Source: Acanthosoma haemorrhoidale (taxonomy: Eukaryota; Arthropoda; Insecta; Hemiptera; Acanthosomatidae). From it: a DNA stretch of 64,000 bases. A model generated the notes under the pieces. The model made no database searches, was not told the origin of the DNA, and was given only the letters and a program-made list of their open reading frames with translations. Location: contig OV884015.1 of NCBI GenBank assembly GCA_930367205.1, forward strand, positions 105,774,509 through 105,838,508, given 5' to 3'. The position numbers and the translations under genes were made by a program. Position 1 is the stretch's first letter. Every line of letters starts with the position of its first letter. Of the stretch, positions 7,839 to 17,745 are shown piece after piece.

Positions 7839-8593
7839 ATTTGTTTTCGTGTGTGTACAACAAATGTGAAATTATGAGAAAATATAAATTGTTAGTGGTT
7901 AGTACTAGTTATTATTCTAACATGCAATACCTCACAATTCCTTTGGTTTCTTTAGAATTTTTTAAGTTAATCCCGGAGCGGCCCCCATTGAAACCTACCT
8001 CATTTTGTACCATTTCTTTTTCTGCTTTATTTGATCAATTTACCTTAACTAATTTGGCAGGTCCGTCATGAGATTTTTAAATCAAATTGTTTTATGTCTT
8101 TGACATAGGAATTTATCCCGATTGAATCCCTCAGGTTAAGCCGAGACAGACTTTAATCACTAAGTACCAAGCACTACAGTTGATTATCTAAGTACGCAAG
8201 TGTGCCCTGTGATTAAGCCGAGACAGACTTTAAGAACTAAGTAATAATAATAATAATCTGACGTATTTTTCAATAGAATGATTTCTTCTTTTAATTTTGA
8301 ATTTACATTATAATTATATTATTAAAATATTAAATGATTAAAACAGTCCGCACATTTTGAGGACCCTACTTCCACACTTGGTCATTAGCACTGTAGCACT
8401 CTCTTAACCGCTATTTTCACGATTAATCCGGTGTTGATTATCACAGCGATGTGTCTGAAAGTCCATTTTGTTCTTACAACATTTTATCAAGGTTTATATC
8501 AACGCACATTTCCAGATTAGTGAAAATATATTTAAATAAATATTTATTTAAAGGAATTTACAATCTGCTCTAATAGGGCGTATATATATATAA

Positions 8594-8650
8594 TGGTTCT
8601 TAGGGACGACAGAAAAACAAGGTTGTGTTGCTCTGTAAAACAAAGAACCA
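8594..8650 (-). repeat. 57-bp fold-back outside the 3' LTR, unit 2
   Basis: Minus-strand reading after the 3' LTR end: TGGTTCTT (first 8 nt of the primer site), TGTTTT, then 43 nt that are the exact reverse complement of the primer-site/leader sequence at 13089-13131, ending AAGAACCA, then (TA)n host DNA. Its own ends form an 8-bp inverted repeat (TGGTTCTT / AAGAACCA). It is identical in units 3 (20292-20348), 4 (33527-33583) and 5 (45568-45624). Confidence 0.9.
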
Positions 8651-8868
8651 TTATAAAACGACATTCAATGTTTATTCTCCTGTCGATTCGGTTTGTTTTA
8701 TAATAACAAATAATAAAGTCAAATATTAAGTTTAGCTTGCTTTCACTGCTTGCCTAACACTCACGTAACCTCCCTGCTGATAACGCTAGTATCATTCTCT
8801 TCAACGCCTGCATTATCTACGTTGGTGCGGCGTGCTAATTCAAATTAAAGAAATACATTTTCTTTACA
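8651..8868 (-). repeat. 3' LTR, unit 2 (218 bp)
   Basis: Starts TGTAAAGAAAATG and ends CGTTTTATAA on the minus strand. The start is fixed by the adjacent polypurine tract, the end by agreement with the 5' LTR and the TGG primer site. An AATAAA lies at 8671-8676. No TATA box was recognised. Confidence 0.93.
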
Positions 8869-8886
8869 TCTCCCCCCCCCCAGAAG
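8869..8886 (-). other. Polypurine tract, unit 2
   Basis: CTTCTG10AGA on the minus strand (a run of ten G) directly abuts the 3' LTR. The run is 10 in units 2 and 3 and 11 in units 4 and 5. Confidence 0.85.
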
Positions 8887-8934
8887 CGAAAATATTTACA
8901 AAGGAAGAAAACTTTTTTGCTGATAGGACATCCT

Positions 8935-11900
8935 TTACTCGGGATTGTCCTGAAAACTAGGGATAAGTTTTGAAACGTGGAATAGATTTGATTCGGTTTT
9001 TCTATGTCCTGTGTTGATCCTGTATATCGAGTTTGATATTTTCTCTATTATTTTATATGGTCCAATTCTGAGTTCGTCAAGTTTCTTCCTGTTTAGTTTG
9101 TTTCCATTCTCTATGTATACCATATCGTTTTCGTTAAACTCGTGATCCTTTCGGTGCTTGTCGAATAGTTGTTTGTTGTATGTGTGTGATTTTATTGTAT
9201 TGTGAAGCGCTTTTTCTTTATCCTTAATCCAATCTCTGTTTGCTATGTCTCGTTTCAATTCATTTGGAACTATTTTAAAGTCTGTACCATCAAGCAAGTA
9301 GCTGGGGGTGAAACCGGTAACGGAATGTTCTGTGTTGTTGTATTTATCTATGCACACTCGAGCTATTGTTGTCCATGCCATTTTTTGTGTTCGTTCGTTT
9401 ATTTTACACCTTATTTTGTTCACTATGGTTTGGTTTAGCCGTTCATTTAGACCATTCGAAAATGGTGAGTTTACTGCTGTAAAAATTATAGGGATTTTTT
9501 TTTCCTTTAAAAAATTTTTAAATTCTTTGGAGTTTATACCTGGATATTGGTCACTAAGGATTGTACCGATTTTACTTGTTTCTATCACTTCATTTACTAG
9601 TTTTATAAAGTCCGTTGCATTTTGCGTTTTTGAAGTATGTATGAAAGCATACCTTGTGTAGTGGTCAACCAACAGGTGTAAGTATTTCTTCGTCGATCTC
9701 GAGCCTCCAAAGCCTCCTATCGTATCTATCGACATTATTTCGAAGGGCTTTGTTGCTGGACCTAAATGGGACATGAGGCCGAATTTTGTTTGTCCTCTAG
9801 ATTTGTTTTTAATACATACCTCACAATTGCTGCAGATATTTTTGATATTTTTTGTTAGGTTTTTTGCTGTATACAAGGGGCCTATTTTGTTTTGCATTTG
9901 TTTTATGCCAATGTGACACATGTCTTTATGTACATTTTGTATGAATTTTATACTAAATTCCTCAGATAGTAAAATTTTTTCTTTATCTTTTATTTTCTTG
10001 TAGTAGACGTCGTTTTTTTTTGTTAAACCTGTTTTATTTAGTAGTTCTTGATTTTCTGACTGGTCTTGAATGATATCTGATAATTTTATTAGATTAACAA
10101 TTTTTAATTGTTCTTTTTTGTTATCTTCTGGTGCCAGTACTGGGTTCCTGCTCAAACAGTCTGCTTCTAGATTGTATTTACCTGGAGCATATTTTATATT
10201 AAAATCATATTGCGACAAATAATAAGTTAGGTCTCCTAGCTCTTCGTCTGGTCTGGCTTTTATATTCATATTTTCCAATGGTTTATGGTCTGAGTATACC
10301 GTGAATGACTTCCCAATCAACCAATATTGCCAGTATCTAATGGCTTCTTTAATAGCTAAGCATTCCAGATATATCGCTTTTTTTTTCTTTTGTGCTTCGT
10401 TTAGTTTTTTTGAGAAGTATGCTACTGGTTTTTGTTTTCCGTTTTCTTGTATTTGTTTTAATACTGCACCTAATCCTTCTATTGATGCATCGGTGTATAT
10501 TACTATTGGTAGATTTTTGTCGTAGATTTCTAGTATAGGTTGTGAGCATAGTAGTTTTTTTATTTTTTCGAACGATTCTTGACATTTTATTGACCATGAA
10601 AATTGTACATTTTTCCTGAGTAAATTGTGTAAAGGATCTAAAATTATTGCACAGTTTGGAATATATTCGTGATAGAAATTTATCTTTCCGAGGAATTGTC
10701 GTACGTTTTTTTGAGTCTTAGGTATTGGAAAATTTTTTACTGATATTAAATTATCTTTTATTGGTCTGATCGTATTATTTTCTATTATGTGGCCCAGGTA
10801 CTGTGCAGACTCTGCTGCAAATTTGCATTTTGTAAATTTTAGCCTGAATCCTTCTTTTTTTATTGCGTCTAATAGTAATTCTATATGTTTCACATGTTCC
10901 TCAAATGATTTCGAAAATATTAGTAAATCGTCTATAAAATTTACTACAAATTGAGTTAATTTATTTTTTCTTAATATATTGCTCAAGATTCTTTGAAAGA
11001 TTGCTGGGGCTGTTTTCAGCCCAAAAGGTAAACATGTCCACTGATAATGACCTTCTTGTGTAACAAAACCTGTTTTGTGTCTGTCTTCAATACGCAAAGG
11101 GATAGACCAGAATGCAGAGTTTATGTCTAATGTAGTAAAAAATTTACAGTTTCTTGTTTTTATCATTAAGTCGTCTATCAATGGAAATGGTTGTGCTTGA
11201 GGTATTACTATTTTATTTATGTCCCTGAAGTCTATGCATAGTCTGCTTCTTTTATTTTCACCTTTTTTAAACGCTAGTGTTACAGGTGCTGCGAAAGGGC
11301 TGTATGATTCTTCAATGAGTTTTTTATCTAATAGTTTTGTTACTTGTTCCCCTATTTCTGTTCTGTCTTCTAGGCTGCATTTGTAAGGCCTCTTGCTACA
11401 ATATTTATCTACCAATAGATCTATATGTGCTTCATATTTATTTACTGTACCTACGTCATATTTATCTTTTGCAAACACTGATTTGTAAGTATCTATTGTT
11501 TTGTTTATTTCATATTTTTGATTATCTGATAAGTGATCCATATTTGCTATAAAATTCTCTTCTTTTATGTGCTCGTTAAAATTTACTAAATTTTTTTCTT
11601 CATTAGCATTTTCCTCGTTTTGTTGAAAAATCTTGAGGTTTTCATCCTGGATTAATTTAAATTCTTTTATTGTGTCTAATCCAATTAGGAAATCGTATTT
11701 AAAATATTCGTTATCTATTATGTGGACATCCATATTTTTTTCTATGTTGAATATTTTTAATTTTAGAGTCGTCAAACCGTTTGTTTTTTGGACACCATTA
11801 ATTGTTATCAAACTTGCATTATTACCTTTATTATTATTTTCTTTTTTATTTTTTATGTTTAGGAATTTCGAGTTTATTAAAGATACATTTGATCCTGAAT

Positions 11901-11964
11901 CGTAAATTCCCCAAAGGTTTATTTTGTTTTCTATAGTTAGTTTGACTTTTATTAATGGCGTCAT
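8935..11964 (-). CDS. pol: Pol polyprotein (protease, RT, RNase H, integrase), unit 2
   Basis: The 1009-residue product shows domains in order: retropepsin DSG (22-24); reverse transcriptase with TTLDINSAF (catalytic D280), LPFGLKTAP (312-320) and FIDD (343-346, the YxDD box); RNase H with YTDAS (D492), LECLA (E534), SDHKP (D559) and EADCLS (D602); integrase zinc finger H679, H684, C714, C717; catalytic core D747, D805, E841 (a DX35E spacing); and a GPY motif at 968-970 near the C-terminus. No chromodomain is visible. The order RT-RNase H-integrase places it in Ty3/gypsy (Metaviridae). All catalytic residues are present, so this copy looks enzymatically complete. It overlaps gag by one base (TAATG) and lies in the -1 frame relative to gag. 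Confidence 0.96.
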   Translation of the reverse strand: MTPLIKVKLTIENKINLWGIYDSGSNVSLINSKFLNIKNKKENNNKGNNASLITINGVQKTNGLTTLKLKIFNIEKNMDVHIIDNEYFKYDFLIGLDTIKEFKLIQDENLKIFQQNEENANEEKNLVNFNEHIKEENFIANMDHLSDNQKYEINKTIDTYKSVFAKDKYDVGTVNKYEAHIDLLVDKYCSKRPYKCSLEDRTEIGEQVTKLLDKKLIEESYSPFAAPVTLAFKKGENKRSRLCIDFRDINKIVIPQAQPFPLIDDLMIKTRNCKFFTTLDINSAFWSIPLRIEDRHKTGFVTQEGHYQWTCLPFGLKTAPAIFQRILSNILRKNKLTQFVVNFIDDLLIFSKSFEEHVKHIELLLDAIKKEGFRLKFTKCKFAAESAQYLGHIIENNTIRPIKDNLISVKNFPIPKTQKNVRQFLGKINFYHEYIPNCAIILDPLHNLLRKNVQFSWSIKCQESFEKIKKLLCSQPILEIYDKNLPIVIYTDASIEGLGAVLKQIQENGKQKPVAYFSKKLNEAQKKKKAIYLECLAIKEAIRYWQYWLIGKSFTVYSDHKPLENMNIKARPDEELGDLTYYLSQYDFNIKYAPGKYNLEADCLSRNPVLAPEDNKKEQLKIVNLIKLSDIIQDQSENQELLNKTGLTKKNDVYYKKIKDKEKILLSEEFSIKFIQNVHKDMCHIGIKQMQNKIGPLYTAKNLTKNIKNICSNCEVCIKNKSRGQTKFGLMSHLGPATKPFEIMSIDTIGGFGGSRSTKKYLHLLVDHYTRYAFIHTSKTQNATDFIKLVNEVIETSKIGTILSDQYPGINSKEFKNFLKEKKIPIIFTAVNSPFSNGLNERLNQTIVNKIRCKINERTQKMAWTTIARVCIDKYNNTEHSVTGFTPSYLLDGTDFKIVPNELKRDIANRDWIKDKEKALHNTIKSHTYNKQLFDKHRKDHEFNENDMVYIENGNKLNRKKLDELRIGPYKIIEKISNSIYRINTGHRKTESNLFHVSKLIPSFQDNPE

Positions 11965-13034
11965 TACTCGTTTTTTTGATCTGATTCGTTCAATTCGGAT
12001 TCTATTACTGAATTGTCTACGTGTCTAATATTTTTTGTACCTTTATCATTTTTTTTATTGAACCAGCAAGCGGTTTCTGCGTGGAATCTTTTCCCCTTAT
12101 TTAATTTTTCGCATGTTGTGCATGGTGTTTTATTTTTATCTTCCGCGTTTGTACCGGTTTTTTTATTAAAAGATTTTTTTCTCACCATGTGTTCATATTT
12201 GTTCAACTCGTTGAATAAATCTGAAGTTTCTCTTATCATTTCTCTATCAATTCTGTTTAAAATGAATTCTGGAAGTCCTGCTGCAATGAGATCGATGAGA
12301 GTTCCCTTATCTATTGTTTGTCGCATATCTATTAAAAGTTTTTCTTTTCTTAGTGCATAATCTATTAAAGGTCCTTCTCTGTATTTGAAATGTAGTGCAT
12401 AGGTAACTGGGTTCCAGCCTTTTGCAGCGAATGTTTCAGAAAAGTTCTTTTTCCATTCATCCCATGTCCCATGCACTGTTAATTTTGTAAACATTGAGCT
12501 GAACCAATCTTTGCAGGACCCTTCCATGAAGAATCGGAGTACTTCAACTTTTTGGGAGTCTTCATTTATATTAAATCGATTGCATTCTTGTTCAAAAATT
12601 TCCATCCATCGGCTTGGGTTTGGATTTTGACTTGTGAATCTGTCGATAATGAATTTCTCTGTTATGTGTTTTAAATTGTTAGCTCGTGGATTTTCAATTA
12701 ATGTTTTAAGTAGTGTATTTAAAGTACTTACGTCTGCATGTCCAGCAGTTATATTTTCTGTTTTGATATTTTCTTCTTCATCTACATAAGTTTCTTTGAT
12801 TTCCTTTGTCAATTTTATCCAGATATTACGCTCGTGGTGCCTTTTTTTCAACGAATTTTTTACCTTCTTAAAAGCGTTGGTGGCGATTAATTGTTCATGG
12901 AGGTTTGCATTTTGCAATTCTTCTGGGATTTTGAAAATTCTATCATCCTCGGAAGTTATCGAGGTTATGCCAATTACATTACTTTTTCCGTCTGTTGTTG
13001 GGATTACTTTGAAACAGAATTGTAGCTTTTCCAT
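11964..13034 (-). CDS. gag: Gag, unit 2
   Basis: The 356-residue ORF starts at the first ATG (13034), 97 nt inside the 5' LTR. The central part (about 120-285) is a helical capsid-like region: FTSQNPNPSRWMEIFEQE, FFMEGSCKDWF, WDEWKKNFSETFA, AAGLPEFILNRI. This matches the retrotransposon Gag pattern. The C-terminal nucleocapsid region has one unusual zinc-knuckle-like motif, C305-x2-C308-x9-H318-x4-C323, with a 9-residue gap where the classical knuckle has 4. The tail is acidic/basic and ends in ESDQKNE at the slippery site. It supplies the particle in which Pol is packaged. Unit 2 has S where units 3-5 have T at residue 28. Confidence 0.9.
   Translation of the reverse strand: MEKLQFCFKVIPTTDGKSNVIGITSITSEDDRIFKIPEELQNANLHEQLIATNAFKKVKNSLKKRHHERNIWIKLTKEIKETYVDEEENIKTENITAGHADVSTLNTLLKTLIENPRANNLKHITEKFIIDRFTSQNPNPSRWMEIFEQECNRFNINEDSQKVEVLRFFMEGSCKDWFSSMFTKLTVHGTWDEWKKNFSETFAAKGWNPVTYALHFKYREGPLIDYALRKEKLLIDMRQTIDKGTLIDLIAAGLPEFILNRIDREMIRETSDLFNELNKYEHMVRKKSFNKKTGTNAEDKNKTPCTTCEKLNKGKRFHAETACWFNKKNDKGTKNIRHVDNSVIESELNESDQKNE
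11970..11976 (-). promoter_or_regulatory. A AAA AAC -1 frameshift site at the gag end, unit 2
   Basis: In gag frame the codons read gat cAA AAA AAC gag TAA. The heptamer A AAA AAC is in the correct phase for -1 slippage, one codon before the gag stop, and the -1 frame runs straight into pol. The stop and pol ATG also overlap as TAATG, so reinitiation is an alternative route. Equivalent sites: 24879-24885, 36910-36916 and 48951-48957. Confidence 0.7.
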
Positions 13035-13070
13035 TTTATAATTTTCTTATAACCCTTGTAATTTAAACGG

Positions 13071-13147
13071 GAATGTCGTTTTATAATTACAGAGCAACAC
13101 AACCTTGTTTTTCTGTCGTCCCTAAGAACCATTATAAAACGACATTC
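13071..13147 (-). repeat. 17-bp inverted repeat enclosing the primer-binding site, unit 2
   Basis: The 5' LTR terminus (13131-13147) and a leader segment (13071-13087) are perfect 17-bp inverted repeats (gaatgtcgttttataat and complement). They enclose 43 nt that contain the primer site and the segment found inverted outside the 3' LTR. Confidence 0.9.
13114..13131 (-). other. Primer-binding site, unit 2
   Basis: TGGTTCTTAGGGACGACA directly follows the 5' LTR end, with the expected TGG. I could not match it to a canonical cytosolic tRNA 3' end over its full length; perhaps only the first 8-11 nt pair with the primer. Confidence 0.6.
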
Positions 13148-13349
13148 AATGTTTATTCTCCTGTCGATTCGGTTTGTTTTATAATAACAAATAATTAAGT
13201 CAAGTATTAAGTTTAGCTTGCTTTCACTGCTTGCCTAACACTCACGTAACCTCCCTGCTGATAACGCTAGTATCATTCTCTTCAACGCCTGCATTATCTA
13301 CGTTGGTGCGGCGTGCTAATTCAAATTAAAGAAATACATTTTCTTTACA
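13132..13349 (-). repeat. 5' LTR, unit 2 (218 bp)
   Basis: Starts TGTAAAG right after host tatata (13350 onward is host) and ends TTATAA at the primer site. The host AG acceptor-like site (13359-13360) is 10-11 bp from its outer edge. Confidence 0.93.
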
Positions 13350-13356
13350 TATATAC

Positions 13357-13605
13357 ATAGCCTGGGATTCCCCAGATTCATCAGGGAAATGTCCTTATTC
13401 GTTAAAAAGAATTCATGGATCAGGGATACAACCCCTTACTAACACTGCTCTTGCATCTTCGTCACTGGTGTGCAGTAACAGTGGAGACAATGAGAGACTA
13501 CCTGTAGAAGAAGCCTGGGTAAGAACTCCAAAGGATGTTTTAGCATCAAAAGGTTTATTTACTAACGTTATTTTTAGTGGGGTCCTCCATTGTTTAAACC
13601 AGTAA
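13357..13605 (+). other. Exon-like ORF without ATG, unit 2
   Basis: Same sequence as the unit 1 copy. Its upstream flank is now the retrotransposon LTR. Confidence 0.33.
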
Positions 13606-14273
13606 GTCTAAATAGGGTTTAGTTTGGATTTGTACATGAGAATTTCGTTTTCAAATTTGGGATGTGATTTTTTGACTGAGAGACATGTTCCATGTTGGTC
13701 CGTTCTGAAGTTGGAATATTAGGTTTAGAACTGAATGTGTTGTGGGATGACCAAAAATAAAAAAACCCTGCGAATAATAAATTGTTCCCATCATTCAATA
13801 ACATAAATTAAATTAAACATAAAACCAGCAATGTACAGTAACTCTTTTTAGTTAGCAAGAGTTAAAATAAGGTTTGACAATCCTTAAAATGCAAAGTAAA
13901 TCGAGCTAAGGAGCTTAAGAGGAGGAGGAGAGTGGAGAAGGTGAAGTTCAATATTGCTACAGCTGAAATACAATCCGGTGTTGTATATTAGAAGTTCCTT
14001 CCTCTGTAAATAAATTTCTTCCGTGTTGTTGAATATTGTCAACTAATAATATAATATTAATAAAACCTTATACTATCATTGAATATTGTTTTGTTTGTTA
14101 TTGTGAATATATCTCTTAGATTTGGATTTATTAGTGTGTTTCAACATCCATCTTCTGTTGAAAATAGGCTCTTAGAGTAAAGCGTGAGTAAAAATATTTT
14201 CTTAAAAATTAAAACTATTCTAAAACGTAAACTTTCCGTTTGGAAGATCTTTGTTGATGATGAAAAGAGAGAT

Positions 14274-14444
14274 ATGGCCCGAGGACGATACAAACAACAC
14301 ACGGTGCACTTCACAAATGGACTGAGCTTTACATTTGTAACAATTTGTATTCACAAATTTTTAAGAGATACCAATCATATAGCTGAGTGGTTAGCTTCAC
14401 TGTTTGCAAGTTCACAAGTCTTTTGGGGCTTGTACACTTGTTAA
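14274..14444 (+). CDS. Hypothetical 56-residue ORF, unit 2
   Basis: Identical protein to unit 1; one silent ACA-to-ACG change in the Thr10 codon. Confidence 0.28.
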   Translation: MARGRYKQHTVHFTNGLSFTFVTICIHKFLRDTNHIAEWLASLFASSQVFWGLYTC

Positions 14445-15746
14445 TTAAGTATTAAGCCCACTATCTCATTATTTAGTAGGGGTATGATGTTATAAGGAAA
14501 ATGCAGCGGAAGCTAGTGTTTTTGTTAAATTAGGAATGACAAAACGAAAGAAATATGGATAAATAATCTTATATTTAGCATTAAAATAAAACAGTAATCA
14601 CTATACTTTATATACATTACATATAACATGAATAATAATAAATCATATAATTTTATAAAATATTTCTTACATTATTAATTTTTACATAGCAGTTTATGAA
14701 ATTTCTATGATTAAATTGCATGAATTGTTCCCTTTTAATTTTTTATTAAATTATGACATTATATAATTCGGGAAGTAGGACAAGTAATACACAAATACAA
14801 TAATAATCGTCATCATGGCAATAAAAGCCTTAGCATATACATCGGTCTGACAATACGGTTATAAGACAACGTACTAATAAATCCCAGACATACTTGAAGG
14901 TTAATAAAAAAAAATATTTGATAATAATTCAATTAGTATATGATAATGATTTGGGGTACAAAAAATAATTGGAATACAAATATTTTAGGCTCATGACGTC
15001 ATGATATATCTTGATTGTTAAAGTTTGTGAAGTCTGTTGTTGTCTGCATGAAGATAACTGAATGAAGTCTGCTGATAGGCTGCTAAGTAGTACGAGCCTT
15101 CGACATCTGCAATAGTGATACAAATTAGTTATAAATGCAAAATAAGAATAAAATAAATAGAAAATCTTCTTATGACTAATGATTTCATATCATCCTCATA
15201 ATTTAAAAATGGTTTATACCAAAAATAGAGAAAAATTCGTCCATATCTTTTGAAATCGTTGTACATTATTTCATTTACTAAAATAAATCGAAAAAATTTT
15301 ACCTTTAAATTTGATGATATGATTGTAGTTGTGATCACCAGTGATCCAGGTGGGATGACTCCGTGCTCTTTGGATGGTGGAGTTTCATGTATACATCATG
15401 TCCACATAATGCCAATAATGAATTTTTTCAGGCTCCTTACTAGATAGTTAGGGTCACTAGGCAGATGAGGTATTCATTTTTTTTCTGAAATAAATTTGGT
15501 TATACATACAAAGTCATATTACAATAAATATAAAAAAATCTTCTAATATGAAAACAGTTTAATATCATCCTTATAAATAAAAAAAGCTAATTCAAAATAT
15601 AAATAAAAGTTGGTAACATAATTTTGCGTAAAAAAATCATGCATATGTACGTATGTAAAACAGTTATATAAGTTGAGGGAATCAACTGATATCGGTTTCA
15701 AATTATCACTTCTATCTACAGACTCTAATTACAACTTTAAAAACTT

Positions 15747-17024
15747 TCAGTATCTCTTATCAATGTAACCTTTCTCAAATACTATACTGTACTTAACTAT
15801 AAATCTTTCTATTTTCATATCATCTAATTTTATTTTGAACCCGTCTTCTTCGATATGTTCATTAAAATTCACTTTAACTTCTTCATTTTTTTCTTTCTTC
15901 TTCTCTGTATTTCTTGTTTCATCTTCTTTCTTCTGTATTATTTGTAGATTCTCATTATGGATTAATCTAAACATTTTTATAATATCTAATCCTTTAAGAA
16001 AATCTTCAAAATAATCTCTCTTGACAATGAACACATCAACATATTTTCTATGTCAAAAATGTTTAATTTTTGAGTTACTAAACTTTTTTTTCACACCATT
16101 GACTGTTTTTAAAAGTATCTTATTTACTTCTTCTGTCTTTTTCTTTATATTAGGTAATTTTGAATTTATTATAGAGCATTGGGATCCTGGATCGGATGTC
16201 CCATTTACCTGTTACTTCTCTTTTTATGATATTTTTACTTTAATCAATGGTGTGGTTATTCGTTTTTATGTTCAGTAATTAGATCTACTTCTAATACTAA
16301 GTTGCTCCCTATTATTCTAGTTTCATTTTTTATCTATTTTAAACCGGCATGAAGCATCTTCATGATCCCTGATACAATTGCTTAATTGTTCACAGTTATT
16401 CCATGGATTTTTCTCTTGAAATTTGTTTTTACTGTACAGGTTTTCCATTTTCCTTTGTTATGAATTTTTTTTGTTCACTAGGCCCTCACATTTTCTAATT
16501 TTATAAAATATTCTAGATGAATTATCACGTTTTTCTTGATCTATCTTTTTTCTGATAAAGTAGGTAAACCTGCAGTTAGTGCATGGATTTTTCTCTTGAC
16601 ATTTTTTTTTACTCTACAGGTTTTTCATTTTTCTTTGTTATGAATTTTTTTTGTTCACTAGGCCCTCACATTTTATAATTTTATAAAATATTCTAGATGA
16701 ATTATCACGTTTTTCTTGATCTATCTTTTTTCTGATAAAGTAGGTAAACCTGCTATAAGCTATTATAAAGATATAAGCATCACTAAAGACTGTTTAGCAT
16801 TTGAGTTTTTGCATGTAAGCTTCTCAATAATAAACTTTTCTGCTATATGTTTTAAATTTAGTTGATTCTCTTTCTTCTGTGTGGATTCAATGTTATTTTT
16901 TCTCATGATTGTTCCGCATTTAAATCATCAAAATACATTGTTTTCATTTTCTCTGTTAATGTAATCCACACTGTCTTCTCTTGACCTCTCTTACTAAAAC
17001 TATTTTTCAGTCTTTTATAAATAT
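15747..17024 (-). pseudogene. Gypsy gag-pol relic, unit 2
   Basis: Same relic as unit 1, with the 180-bp duplication at 16402-16753. It shares variants with units 5 and 6 at its right end (ttgacctc; ttttataaag) and with unit 1 near 16303 (gctccc). Confidence 0.83.
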
Positions 17025-17720
17025 AATTATTTTATAAAGTTGGTGACAAAATTGTGCGAACAATAATCATGCATATATCTTTATCTATCATTTATATTAT
17101 TTACTTATATTATAAGAATAAAATCTTCTCATACGAAGGCAGTTTAATATCAAACTTATGAATAAAAAAAAGTTTGCTAAAAAAATAAATAAAAGCTGAA
17201 AAAATATTTTGCGTACAAAAATCATGCATATATATTTTGCTATCAATTATATTATTTACTTATATTATAAAAAAACAAATATTCTCATATGAACACAGTC
17301 CATTATAATCTTTATAAATAAATAAATCGTTATTCATCTTAAGGTAAAAAATTCATATTGTGCTTAAAAATAAAAAAAGTTTATTCAAATAATAAATAAA
17401 AACATTATACTTACAAATATCATGCATATATATCTATCATTTATATTATTTACTTATATGGTAAGAAAAAAAATGTCTCATGCGAAAACAGTTTAATATC
17501 ATCCTTATATATCAAGAAATTGTTATATATAAAAATAAAAAGAAAAATTGGTTAAAAAAAATGGTTATAAAAATCATGCATGTATATATATCTATCATTC
17601 ATATCATTATTTACTTTCTCACTACTATTATACTCACTCATTACTATATATATGATTTCTCATAGGACAACAGTTAATTATCATCCTTAATAATCAAATA
17701 AGATTATTCAATAATTTATA

Positions 17721-17733
17721 CCCAACATCAGAA
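17721..17733. other. Breakpoint of a 339-bp deletion specific to unit 2
   Basis: The sequence jumps from ataccaaca-type flank (unit 1 position 5693) to cagaattaatctc (unit 1 position 6034) with one changed base. Lost are the exon-like ORF and the AATAAA signals on both strands. Short microhomology (a/c/ag) is all that is seen at the join. Confidence 0.9.
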
Positions 17734-17745
17734 TTAATCTCTAGC

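Larger units (their letters stand above)
8594..13349 (-). mobile_element. Ty3/gypsy LTR retrotransposon, unit 2 copy (intact ORFs)
   Basis: Minus-strand order: 5' LTR 13132-13349, primer site 13114-13131, gag, pol, polypurine tract, 3' LTR 8651-8868, then a 57-bp fold-back 8594-8650 before host (TA)n. Target duplications cannot be told apart from the (TA)n host tract. The two LTRs differ at 2 of 218 positions. There is no env ORF. All four copies in the window occupy the same host position. Confidence 0.95.

Noticed and set aside
8594..8650. 57-bp tail as a tRNA gene copy (it ends in CCA)
   Set aside because: No cloverleaf; it is fully explained as an inverted copy of the element's own primer-site/leader.
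8869..8934. An env gene between pol and the 3' LTR
   Set aside because: Only 66 bp separate the pol stop from the LTR, so the element is a retrotransposon without envelope in this window.
10349..10597. 82-codon minus-strand frame inside pol
   Set aside because: Alternative frame of the RNase H coding region, composition driven.
9202..12360. Plus-strand open frames of 70-120 codons opposite gag and pol (and their copies in units 3-5)
   Set aside because: They are antisense shadows of well-supported Gag/Pol frames; some do not start with ATG and none shows a domain.
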